Below, one piece after another: positions 37,418 through 49,400 of a stretch of 64,000 nt of DNA. Origin of the DNA: Pogonophryne albipinna (taxonomy: Eukaryota; Chordata; Actinopteri; Perciformes; Artedidraconidae). Numbering within the stretch: position 1 is the stretch's first letter; each line of letters begins with the position of its first letter. The position numbers and the translations under genes are program-made. The notes below the pieces were generated by a model that was given only the letters and a program-made list of their open reading frames with translations, had not been told where the DNA came from and did no database searches. The stretch lies in NCBI GenBank assembly GCA_028583405.1, contig CM053251.1, positions 13,279,495 through 13,343,494 of the forward strand. Direction: 5' to 3'.

Positions 37418-40400
37418 AGAAGCACACACAGAAGCACACAGTCAAACTCTCAGTTATAAGTCAAGTCACGTGAACCAGTTGATAGATATAATGTTTCACA
37501 GATGCTACAATTCATTAAGCTTAAAAATCACATTTTGTATCTTCTAGTTTGGACTAGAAGAAATGCATTCTTGAGCTATGTCAATTATATTGCCGTGGTG
37601 ATTTATTTTCATTCTTTGGGTCAAAACCATAGACTGTATATATAAATGGACGTAGTGTCCGTGACGTCACCCATAGGATTCTGCAGAGTTGCCGTGAAGC
37701 CCTTAGTAGGCGGAGTCGGCCACTAACGGCTCGACTGTGACGTCAGAGTCTAATCCCGCCTGCTCCAAATAAGGGCAAAGAGGCGGAGCCGAGGCGGGAC
37801 CTGCTGCCTCCGAACTGGAAGTAAACAGAGCTAGCTCAGGCTAAGAAGCTAAGCTAACATGAAATACATGCATACCAAGTTACTGCTAACAGTGTAGTTC
37901 CCCTATATAAACGTTACATTCATAATCAAATGAGACAATCTGCAAGAGAATTAGCTATATTTTGTTATTCTTAATGCTTGTCATTCACACGTTGAGAAAA
38001 GACGGACTCCTCCGCCCGGACCTAACTAGGGTTGGGTACCGAGAACTGGTTCCGGTTCGGAACCGGTTCCAACATTTCGATTCCAACGGCATCATTTAGA
38101 AATGTGAATTTCGGTTCCGCTTTTCGATGCCTGAGGAAATGTTTCTCGCCGCTCTCCGTAGCCTATTGTATGACTGCGGCGGGAAATGTAGCGTTGTACC
38201 CTGTACCCATAGATATATATATATATAAACACGTGTTTATATCATAGGTTTATATATATATATCTATAGTTGTACCTACACTTCCTACAGAGTGACCAGG
38301 GCCGGCCCGTTGCACTGGCGTTATAGATGTTCGCCGAGGGCGCCAGATCTGTGGAGGTGCTGCGCTGACAGCTCTGGGAGAAAAAAAAAAACGTTTGACC
38401 GTTGGTGCTCATCCTAATGTTCGGCCTTGATGTAACAACATTCATAATTAAGTAAATGTAACACCCTTTTCATCCCGGTTACACTTTTCATTTGCCCTGT
38501 ACGATGGGTGCTGTAAGTGATGAAAATGGGGGATGTTGGCTTATCTGGCACCCGCAGCTCACAGCCAACGTGCGAGGGAGCGAGGGAGAAAGGGAGGGTG
38601 CACCGGTACGCGCTGTTGTTATTAGCATCTGGTGCTAGCTGCTCTAACGGAAGAAGAAGATGTTTCTACAATGATGTGGAGGGAGAGTCCTCTCCAGTCA
38701 GACTGAGAGGCTGATACAGCTCAGTGAGGTAAAGGACTCTGAGTGTTTAGATAGTTCACTTTAGTCTAAGTTATCTCAGTGGGTCTCAAACGTTTTGATC
38801 ACAATTTATGTAAACACATATTCCCAAGGCACTCCTTTATAATTATTGGGATAAAACAGGTTTGAAATCATTCCAATGTATACTATAGGACAGTAAACCA
38901 GACATATCGTTTTAAACTGGAGATAAAAAAATATGCATAAATAAAAAAGTAAAATAAGATATGAATGAACAACAAAAATAAAAAACATGTATTTGTTATT
39001 GGCTATGGTAGGTTATTGGTTATGTTCACATACTTATTTAATTATTAAAATATAAACCGATCTTTTTCATATGGGTGTTTAGAGTTGTACCCCCTAGATC
39101 TAATCTCTAGTAATTCTGCTTAAAGTGCACCAGATTGAAGCATTTTGCTTTAAAATGTTCAAACATTTCTTCCCGGTATGCCTGAGAAGGCAGATATGCT
39201 TGTTTTTCTCAACAAGAACTGTTCTTTAAAAGTTGGACTGTTGCACTGTTGTAGCTTCAGTGGATATTACTGTAAACTAACCTGTGTAAAAGTCTCTCGT
39301 ATAAATGTAATTTTTTTTGGTGGAAGAAGCATGTATCATTTTTTTACCCTGCCCCTCAAAGAATCGGAATTGAGAACCGTTAAGAACCGGAATCGAAAAG
39401 TAGAATCGGAATCGGAATCAGAATCGTGGAAATTCAAACGATACCCAACCCTAGACCTAACGGAGCCGCAGTGGGCTAGCTCCGGGACGTCGGCTGGAGC
39501 TAGCCCACTGCGGCTCCGTTAGCTCCGGCGGCCACCACTGGGATAATTGGGTCCCCTATTAACATTTACTCCCGTTTAGCATTATGGGCGTCATAGCCAT
39601 AGACTATAAAAGTCTTACCCAAGGCTGAATCATAAACTAAAATGTATATGTATCAAGCGGCAAACTCTGGGGAACAACCGGGACGCCAATACGGAAGTGC
39701 CACACACTGCAGTTCATACATGGGCCGCTAGGGACTGGCTGCAGAAAGGAGCAATTTCCATAGACCCCCATGTTAAAATGCCCAATTTTACAGCAGAAAA
39801 AAACATGTTTCTACCCATGGATGCAATAAATATTATTATCGATATAGTTAGATTCCACCTTCATGATTATGAATCTGTGAGTGAATTGTTTTCTAACACG
39901 ACCCTTTTATTTATATTAGGTCTTAAAGTGTTTGCATAAATTAGGGCGTGGTCACTTTGATAGACACGTACATGCCTCACTGTCAGCTAACAGCAACTTG
40001 TCCACTCTGCTAGGCTACAACCATAGAGGCTACAACGTTAGTTAGTCATAGTACTGTACTTGACCCTTTAGCCGTGTTCGTGGTGATTGTGCCTTTTAGG
40101 GAATATTGTTACAAATACCAGACAATTAAAATGTCTTGCTGTGTAAAATGATAATATTATACATGTTAACCCCGTTCACAGGTGTTTGTGTGCTTGGTAG
40201 CTTAGCTTGTTACTTATTAGCCAGCTAAGGACGTAACCCTTTATGCATACATATACATTTTAGTTTATGATTCAGCCTTGGGTAAGACTATAGTCTATGG
40301 CTATGACGCCCATAATGCTAAACGGGAGCAAATGTTAATAGGGGACCCAATTATCCCAGTGGTGGCCGCCGGAGCTAACGGAGCCGCAGGGGGCTAGCTC

Positions 40401-43400
40401 CAGCCGGCGTCCCGGAGCTAGCCCACTGCGGCTCCGTTAGGTCCGGGCGGTGGAGTTCGTCTTTTCTCAACATGTGAATGACAAGCATTAAGAATAACAA
40501 AATATAGCTAATTCTCTTGCAGATTGTCTCATTTTATTATGAATGTAACGTTTATATAGGGGAACTACACTGTTAGCAGTAACTTGGTATGCATGTATTT
40601 CATGTTAGCTTAGCTTCTTAGCATGAGCTAGCTCTGTTTACTTCCAGTTCAGAGGCAGCAGGTCCCGCCTCGGCTCCGCCTCTTTGCCCTTATTTGGAGC
40701 AGGCGGGATTAGACTCTGACGTCACAGTCGAGCCGTTAGTGGCCGACTCCGCCTACTAAGGGCTTCACGGCAACTCTGCAGAATCCTATGGGTGACGTCA
40801 CGGACACTACGTCCATTTATATATACAGTCTATGATATGTATGCATAAAGGGTTACGTCCTTAGCTGGCTAATAAATAACAAGCTAAGCTACCAAGCACA
40901 CAAACACCTGCGAATGGGGTTAACATGTATAATATTATCATTTTAGACTTCTTGGAAGTTCTGTTAGTACATTCAAGCGCACAGCACGACATTTTAATTG
41001 TCTGGTATTTGTAACAATATTCCCTAAAAGGCACAATCACCACGAACACGGCTAAAGCTAAAGGGTCAAGTACAGTATGACTAACTAACGTTGTAGCCTC
41101 TATGGTTGTAGCCTAGCAAAGTGGACAAGTTGCTGTTAGCTGACAGTGAGGCATGTACGTGTCCATCAACGTGACCACGCCCTAATTTATGCAAAAACTT
41201 TAAGACCTAATATAAATAAAATGGTCGTGTTAGAAAACAATTCACTCACAGATTCATAATCATGAAGGTGGAATCTAACTATATCGATAATAATATTTAT
41301 TGCATCCATGGGTAGAAACATGTTTTTTTCTGCTGTAAAGTTGGGCATTTTAACATGGGGGTCTATGGAAATTGCTCCTTTCTGCAGCCAGTCCCTAGCG
41401 GCCCATGTATGAACTGCAGTGTGTGGCACTTCCGTATTGGCTTCCCGGCTGTTCCCCAGAGTTTGCCGCTTGGTCAAAACTCAGTAGATTGGTCTGATCT
41501 CCACTTGGCTGCTACCTACTCTGAGCTTTGTGTTACCATGAAAAGCTGTCCCCAGCCTATTGAACTTGTTATCAAATGCTCCATCCTTGCCCTGACCCAA
41601 AGCCCCACTCATTCTGATCCACTTTGGCAGGAAGTGGCATTGCCAGTGACTCATAGCTGTGGTCACTGTCGGCACACAGACTCCTCTCGTTCCATACGAA
41701 GAGCGGGCGATGCCACATGGCCACTGGGCATCATCTCATAATACCATTCCAGCACCATCCCCACACCACCTGTCCACTCTTTGGACTTGTCAAGCTGCAT
41801 GGGAAGATGGCCAGGAACGCAGTGTACTCCTAAAGTGCTGTTATAGTCGACTGTCTTCTCACCTCTCTCTCTTTCTCTCTCCTAAAGGCACTCAGACAAT
41901 GTTTTTACATAAATGAAGATACACCTTATCACCTCAGTTAACTAACAGACACATACCAGTTCTTGAATATGACTCATAATCACTTTCACACTTGATCTTA
42001 GGCATATGGTAAAAATAGACCTTTTGTGTTTGAGCATTAGAAACAGTTAGCAACTTTTGAACTTAGGTATTTTTAAACATTGCAATTTCATGTGAACACT
42101 TGCGATTTTTCTCCTCCAACTACAGTATATTCTCAGTCTATTCTATGAAGCTGAGAACAAGCAGTTAAAAAAATAACTTTGCATTGTATCTTCCTATAAA
42201 GTCTATACATATGTGTTAGCAACAGTTGCCTATTTACGCATCCAGCAGACATGTAGCAACATTAGCATTTATTAAGAGTCTGGTGTTTGGCCCCCTGGCA
42301 AATCAAAGCTCTATTTTGGTCTTTACCCCCTGAGGGAAGCATATGGCTGTTTAGTTTCTAAATGATCTACTGTGTGCTCCAGCCATTCAGTAACCTAGCA
42401 TGGCTGCTGTTTGGTGCTGTTCTGGTAGCATTAAAGGTGGAGTAGGTAATTTCGGAGAAACCAGCTCGAGTGTGCAAGAATTTGAAAATACACAACCGGA
42501 GAAAATCTGCCACTTCCTTACAGAGCCCCTCCTCCAACACACACGAACGCGCACATGGCCAATGAGGGCACGAGATAAGTTTGTGCACAGATGGAAGGCT
42601 GACAGGCAGGTAGGCCATCCAGTTATTTTAGCCGGGCCTGCTAAAATGATTGGTCGTGCTTTTTACAGTACTACGGCTTCCACAGATGACATTTTTTTAT
42701 GAAACTGTCAAAGCCTGATGTGTTAATGAGCGTGCAAAGGTGTGGCTGCAGATACATTTTTTTCTGACTCTGGGGATGATTGTTGAATCAGACCCTGAGA
42801 CTGAGAGAGCCACAATACCCTTTCAGCAGCAGGACCATATGTATTTCAGACAGAGGTGGAAGAAGTTCTCAGATCTTTCTCTGTTACAAGTAAAAGTCCT
42901 GCATTCAAAATGTTACTCAAGTACAATTACAAAAGTATTAGCTTCAAAATATACTTAAAGGTAGGGTATGTAAGTTTGAGAAACCGGCTCGAGATCGCTA
43001 GAATTTGAAAATACACGACCACGTACACGACCGGAGAAAATCTGCCACTTCCTTATAGAGCCCCTCCTCCAACACACACGAACGCGCACATGACCAATGA
43101 GGGCACGAGATAAGTTTGTGCACAGATGGAAGGCTGACAGGCAGGTAGGCCATCCAGTTACTTTAGCCGGGCCGGCTAAAATGATTGGTTGTGCTTTTTA
43201 CAGTACTACGGCTTCCACAGAGGACATTTTTTATGGATTTTTTGTCAAAGCACTTAAGATATTCATTGCTATCAGGATGTTAAGAGCATTCCATGGAATA
43301 TAACAAAAAGTGTATCTCGAGCCGGTTTCTCAAACTTACCTACCCCACCTTTAAGCGGGTTTTTTAGAACTTTTAAAGCTGCCAGCTGCTTTTGCTAAAA

Positions 43401-46400
43401 AACACTATGTGATTTTTCTCTCTGTGACTATGCCAGTAGTATGTGCATGTCTTGTTATAAATGACTGAAATAAAGCAAAAAGCCTTGGGTCAGTGGTCCA
43501 GTTTGGATTTCAAACTTGGTTGCAAGGAGTAAGAGCCAGCCAAAAACAAGCCCAACATATATCGCAATCCCAAATTGATGCAAAAATCAATGTGGAAGGA
43601 TTTGAAAGGAGAGCTTTAGGCCCCATTTACACGGGAACGCAAACGAAAATGAACCAAATTCGATATCAAACCGTTCACACGCAATCGGCTCAATAAACGT
43701 GTCCGTTCGACCCGCTGTAGTACATATGCCGGGCCTGTAAGTGGCGCTGTAAATGGTAAATGGACTGTACTTATATAGCGCTTTATCCAGTCTTTAAGAC
43801 CCCTCAAAGCGCTTTACATACTACATGTCATTCACACAGAGCAGTGTATGTTACTCTAGGAACTAATATGCATACACATTCACACACCGTTCGCAATGCC
43901 ATCGGGAGCAACTCAGGGTTAAGTATCTTGCCCAAGGATACATCGACATGTTGACTGCATGGGCTGGGATCAAACCCACAACCTTCTGGTTGAAAGACGA
44001 CCGCACTCCCTTGCAGCCACAGTCGCCCGAGCTGTACTTCCGCCACAAAATACACCAAAAGCAGCGAAGAAGACCCCGAGCATGGTTGCCCTTCTGTTTA
44101 TTCTCCGCGATGGATTTAGCAACATGTAGTTCATGTAGTTCTCCATGTCCACTTGTTGCTGATGGTTGTGGTAGAGGAGCTGTAGATTTTGCACTAACAT
44201 CTGTAGCATGGTCAGTAGCAGTAGCAGTAGCTACTGACAGTAGCTACTGACCATGCTACAGCAGTGAGCAGCAGAGGTGGGGAGAGGCGGGGCTATGGCT
44301 TCATCATTATCAGGAAAATAATCTAATAGGACGTACACACGGAGCCGTTTGGCCCCCCAGAGCGTTCCGTTTGCAGATCTATCCACCTTGGGACCCGTTA
44401 TCATTTGAGGGGTCCGTTTCCGCGGTTCTGTTACGGCCTCGTGTGAACGAACGGGCTATACGAAAGAGAAAAGTAGCAGATACAACCCGAACCGTATCCA
44501 TGTAAACGGGGCCTTAATCTTCTCATTGTTCCTACAGAAGCTATTGGTTTCAATACCCATGTTGATAACACCTGGTAACATATTTAGAAGGATAAGCCTT
44601 CCCTGAGCTTAGAAACTCAGTGGAAATGGCAACACATTACATTACATGTTATTTGTTAGACGCTTTTATCCAAAGCGACTTACATACATTCAGTACTGTG
44701 GACAATCCCCACAGGAGCTATTTGGGGTGAAGTGTCTTGCCCAGGGACACAACGACATGCTGACTGCAGTGGGACTCAAACTTGCTATCCCCTGAGTCCA
44801 TCATACTAACCACTGAACCACAACCTCCTCATCGACAAATTAACATGAGACATTAAAATCTAAAGTCTTTATTTTTGGACTATGCCATATAAGAAATTAA
44901 CAGGAAACCCACTCACTTACATCAGCATTTGCAGTTTGATTCCCACCACCCACAAGAACACAAGCTGGGAGTGATTATACCTTTTTAGCACCAGGCTGAG
45001 AATCTGCCGACTGCATTGTTAAGACCGAAGAAAAAAAGCACATACATCTCGGGAAAGCTTTAAAAAGATATCACTACCCAAACTTGGTCTTTGGGGAAAT
45101 AGTAAAATCAGTCTGGCATACAGAGCAGACACAATCATACAAGTGTGAAGGGACTGAGTTTACTGTTGGGTTTGGTCCAAACTCCACTGTCTTAGCATTT
45201 CATCTGTCAGTTTAAACTATTTTAATAAAATGTGTTTTTTAAAAGACTAACAAGAATGTAAATTATCACACCAACTTCTCACCCTATAAACACTTCCTTT
45301 CCCTGGCTGGGTTTCCTTCAGTCGGTCCAAACCTGAAACAACAGCTTCTGTAGCGAGGGGGACTCTGTTATTAATTTATGGTGGTTGTGATGCTAAATAA
45401 CATTAATAACTCTAGACTGGCTGTGCGTTTGTGTCTGTCTGCATGTGTGTATGCGCGTGTCGTCGCTGTTTCCATAGCAGAGTTTCACAAAGCTTTTCAT
45501 TCTTGTCTCTCTTTTCTCTCCTCTCGCAACACCTCCCTGCATCACAGCTTTAAGACTCCTCCGCTCCTTGTTTCTCAGCTTTTTGATTGACATAGCAGCA
45601 GCCTACTTCCCTCAACTGTGTCTTTTAAGCCCCGTGGTTCTCTACACCCTCTGCACTCTCTTCCTCACTTGTGTTTCCATTTTTAGGATGGCTCAATGAT
45701 GTATCGATTGCCTCATCCCCAACACGTCACAGTTCCCCTCACTCTCGCACATATATGACTGTGAAGGTTTACAGAATATCCTGCATCACATATGCAGGGA
45801 ATGAATGCATGCTTAAGTTTACATAATAAAAATTATAAGCTACATAATACATTGCCATATTTGCATTCTGGGTCTATTTAATCTGTGCTACTATTTTGTT
45901 TAACAATTCACCCAAGCATATCTGACAAATAGTTATCAGAAGTATTTATCCCTGTTTAAACCATTTACTGTAAGTACTTAATTAAAGGTAGGGTAGGTAA
46001 TTCACTTCAGAAACACTTTTTGTTATATTCCATGGAATGCTCTTAACATCCCGATAGCAATGAATAAATTAAATGCTTTGACAATAAATATACAAATATT
46101 TCATCTGTGGAAGCCGTGGCGCTGTAAAAAGCAAATCCAATTATCTGAGTCGGCCCGGCTAAAATAACTGGATGGCCTACCTGCCTGTCAGCCTTCCATC
46201 TGGGCACAAACTTATCTCGTGCCCTCATTGGTCATGTGCGCGTTCGTGTGTGTTGGAGGAGGGGCTCTGTAAGGAAGTCTGAAGGAAGGGACAGATTTGT
46301 TTCGGTTGTGTACTTTCAAATTCTAGCGCACTCGAGCTGGTTTCTCCATTCTTACCTACCCTACCTTTAAGTGTAAAGAACTTGAGAGTAAACTGAGATG

Positions 46401-49400
46401 GTGTATTTTCAATTGGGATTTCTTCAGGAGCTCACAAAAACAGTGAAAGAAACACAACTTTTGTACTGTTCCCATTCTCCAAAAAGTTAACTTTTTAAAA
46501 CTGTTCCAACTTCTTTGTAGATGTGAATTTTAGTACATTTGCATGTTTATATAACGCAAATCCTCCGCCAATAAATTATAACAAATACAACTGCTAAGGA
46601 TACCAATAAATGTGGATTATTCTTAAATTAGGCACAAGGACTGCTAACTGCCCACACTGTGACAGCAGCCTGCCAGAAACTAAAGTCTGGGTGTAAACAC
46701 GACTCAAAGAACCCTGTTTGGGTTTGTCTCGTGAGCAGGTGCAAGGATCTCTGTCAAGTCCTGCAGTTCCCTCTGACGCCTGTGTGCTGAACACTGTGGG
46801 CTCAAGATAAATCCAAGCCAAACAAGCCATTTTAGAATCTTATCTGAGCAGTAAGAGAGGGACAATGCTTCTGTTTCAGTAAAAATAGAAGGATGATATT
46901 TGTCATTGCAGTGAGCATACCATAAAGAAACTAGCACTTCTATAAGTTGGCAAACTCACATGAGGCAGATTTTAAAAAGGAAGGTCAAATTTGAAGTGGC
47001 AGAGGCCAAGACAAGAAATGAATGTGTTTTTAAGGTGTTCCTAAATATTGTGTAAGTGAAAGGTTACTTACAGACAAAAATTATATTAAGTATTTTACAA
47101 TTAAACTACACAAATGACGTTGCTGAGGGGTCCAACAATATGATAACAGCACCCCAAGTAGTTTTTCTTTCATCTTTTAATAATTTGAAGAAAACCAAGA
47201 AGTCCTTCTTGTTTTCTATTCCAACCAAGTGTTCTGAAAATCAGTGCCATCTTTATAAATACAACACTTTTGGACTGCTGAACATTCTTTGTTGTATTCT
47301 TCATCTTTGTATCTGTTAAATATATCTACATTAATATGTTTACTTAACAGATCTACAACACCTGCTCGTTCCAACCCACCAGTTTGTGGTGGGTGGAGGA
47401 AGTGTTAATATATTATTCATTTGTTGTCGCACATAAATTATTGCATGTTAATTTGAATCAATAAAAGAGCTGGGTGACTAAAAGGGAAAAATCCTGTGAA
47501 TTCCTGGCATGCAGGCGGAGATTCAGACAAATCTGGAGCCTGGGAAATGTTTATAAAAAGATTTCGCCCTTGCAATGAATCATTGTCTGCCTTTATCGAT
47601 AACATGTGGACATTATATAATAATTGTAAGGCAGGCTGGAAAATGTTTGACAAACCAAAGCAATGGCCTAATATAAAATGCATTAAATACTAGGATTGGT
47701 TATACTTTGAGCTAAGGGAAGTGTTTAATCTCTGCTATAAATCTACCTGTTCAATCAGTCAGAGAAGGGCCAGTACAAAGATATACAGCTTCAATCACAC
47801 GTCTGTCTGTGTCCATTCAACCTCCCCGAGCTACAGGAGTGGAAGCCCTAATCTTTAGCCACATCAATAATATGTACAGAGCACTGATCTTTGTCTCTGT
47901 GTTGACAAGACAGAGCGTGGCGTGTACTGCTGTCTCCTTTGAGGAATTGTAGGAAATGAACTGCTGCTACTCTCAGCTGGCTCGTCCTTTTTTTTTAATA
48001 ATCATTTACTAGATTACCCATCCCTGTCGCTGTGTCCCTTTTGATATCGCCCTCTTTGTCTGTGTATGCTGAATGATTGCTAATTTCTATCACTGAAAGC
48101 ATTTGGTTGTTTGTATGTAAGGTCCCTGCACACTAAACTTTTGATAATGCTGCTCCCATATATTCTGACCTCACCGAAAACACATAAACTATCCAAAACA
48201 TTTTAAGAATGTCTTGAAGAAAGTGTGATTAGGTGTCAATTCTACCTGTCTCTAACACTCAAAACCCATCTTGACCACCCAGATTGTCCACAATGCTTCA
48301 GTCACATGACGTTGGTAATCCTGCCTGCAGGACTGAATCAGCCCCTAAGCCTTTCACATTGCAGATTAGCAGAGACTCTGTAAGTACCAGGGCTTTCCCC
48401 CACTTCCTGGAGCTCCAACTAGATCTCACTGTAGGGCCATCTGCTCCACCGTGACCTGAGTAACCACAAAGAGACCTCATTGGCTTTGTTACAGTGAACA
48501 GGTTTTTAATAGAAGATGGGAAAGACCTGGAGAGGATAGCAGTCTAGTGTCAAGTTTATAGATCAAGATTCAGTTCAAAGGACATTTAACATTTCAAGTG
48601 CTGTTTTGTGCACCTGTCTTGTATGAGGATGAGTATGATGGAGTGACATAACTCTCAAAATAGTAAAGTAAAACAAAAGCTCTGTATTTTCAGTGCTCAA
48701 TTACAGAAAAACAACAGCTTTGAAGCTAGGATATATTGTGGTCGTTTTATCACTGAGATAATTAAAGTGACTGTAGGTTGGATATTTTGTATATGAAGGA
48801 CAGATAAGAGATGGAACTTTGTTGATCTTCATAAAGGAAATGAATGAAGAAATAAAGCAGTACAATAAACAAACCAGGGACATATGCAAGAGTAAATACA
48901 GATATTTAGTAAATGATACTTCATGCAATTAAAGATACATAATGGAAATGGTAAACCGTAAAATAACTAATACCATTGTGGTAAATAAATAGATAATTAA
49001 TATTGTGTTAGTTCATATGAAATAAGAAACCTGTATATTTAAGGACAATCAGGACAATATTGAACATAATTGCAGCTCAAAAGTCTATAGAACATGCATC
49101 TCTCTTTGACTGTTTCTGAGCGCTTTTCTAAGTTTTTATTTTACATTACATTCCCTTTCATTTGGAAAACTTTTATCCAAAGCGACCTACAATAAGTGCA
49201 ACAGCCATAGAGATTCAAACTCGGGACAAAGAGGAAAGTGCAGATATACAGTATTCACTTCAAGCAAGTCAAACCATTGTAAGTGCTGGTGAATTATACA
49301 AGGCCTAAATTGTTATTATTTGTATGCTTCTAGTTTTTTCTCCAGAATGTACCAAGGAGCAGCAAAGTGCATCTGCAAAACAGATGCATTTTCAGTTTGC

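Larger units (their letters stand above)
37628..41471. mobile_element. Composite inverted-repeat transposon block X-Y-X'-Y'
   Basis: Two units alternate, each present once in each orientation. X: 37628-39610 (plus orientation, split by an insertion) and 40285-40836 (reversed). Y: about 39655-40258 (plus) and 40837-41471 (reversed). GGTCAAAAC occurs directly on both sides (37619-37627 and 41472-41480), so the block looks like one insertion with an 8-9 bp target duplication. The reversed Y carries a THAP-like start motif. The open frames at 39697-39939 (+) and 41187-41477 (-) are the same sequence in the two Y copies, not genes. The CATAGACTGTATAT...GACGTAG start of X is a motif I recall as dispersed in fish genomes. 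Confidence 0.65.
43619..44513. mobile_element. Harbinger-like MITE flanked by TTA
   Basis: Inverted ends GGCCCCATTTACACGG and CCATGTAAACGGGGCC (14 of 16 match), flanked by TTA at 43616-43618 and 44514-44516. A 3-bp TTA duplication fits the PIF/Harbinger superfamily. A second repeat (43753-44030) is nested inside, and a 61-bp hairpin lies at 44201-44261. Confidence 0.65.

Noticed and set aside
39697..41477. Two near-identical frames starting [15 protein letters not shown], one on each strand
   Set aside because: They are the two copies of repeat unit Y; identity reflects recent duplication, not a gene pair.
41355..41741. 128-residue plus-strand frame at the right edge of the inverted-repeat block
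   Set aside because: Crosses the transposon boundary at 41471, so cannot be one old coding unit; no motif recognised.
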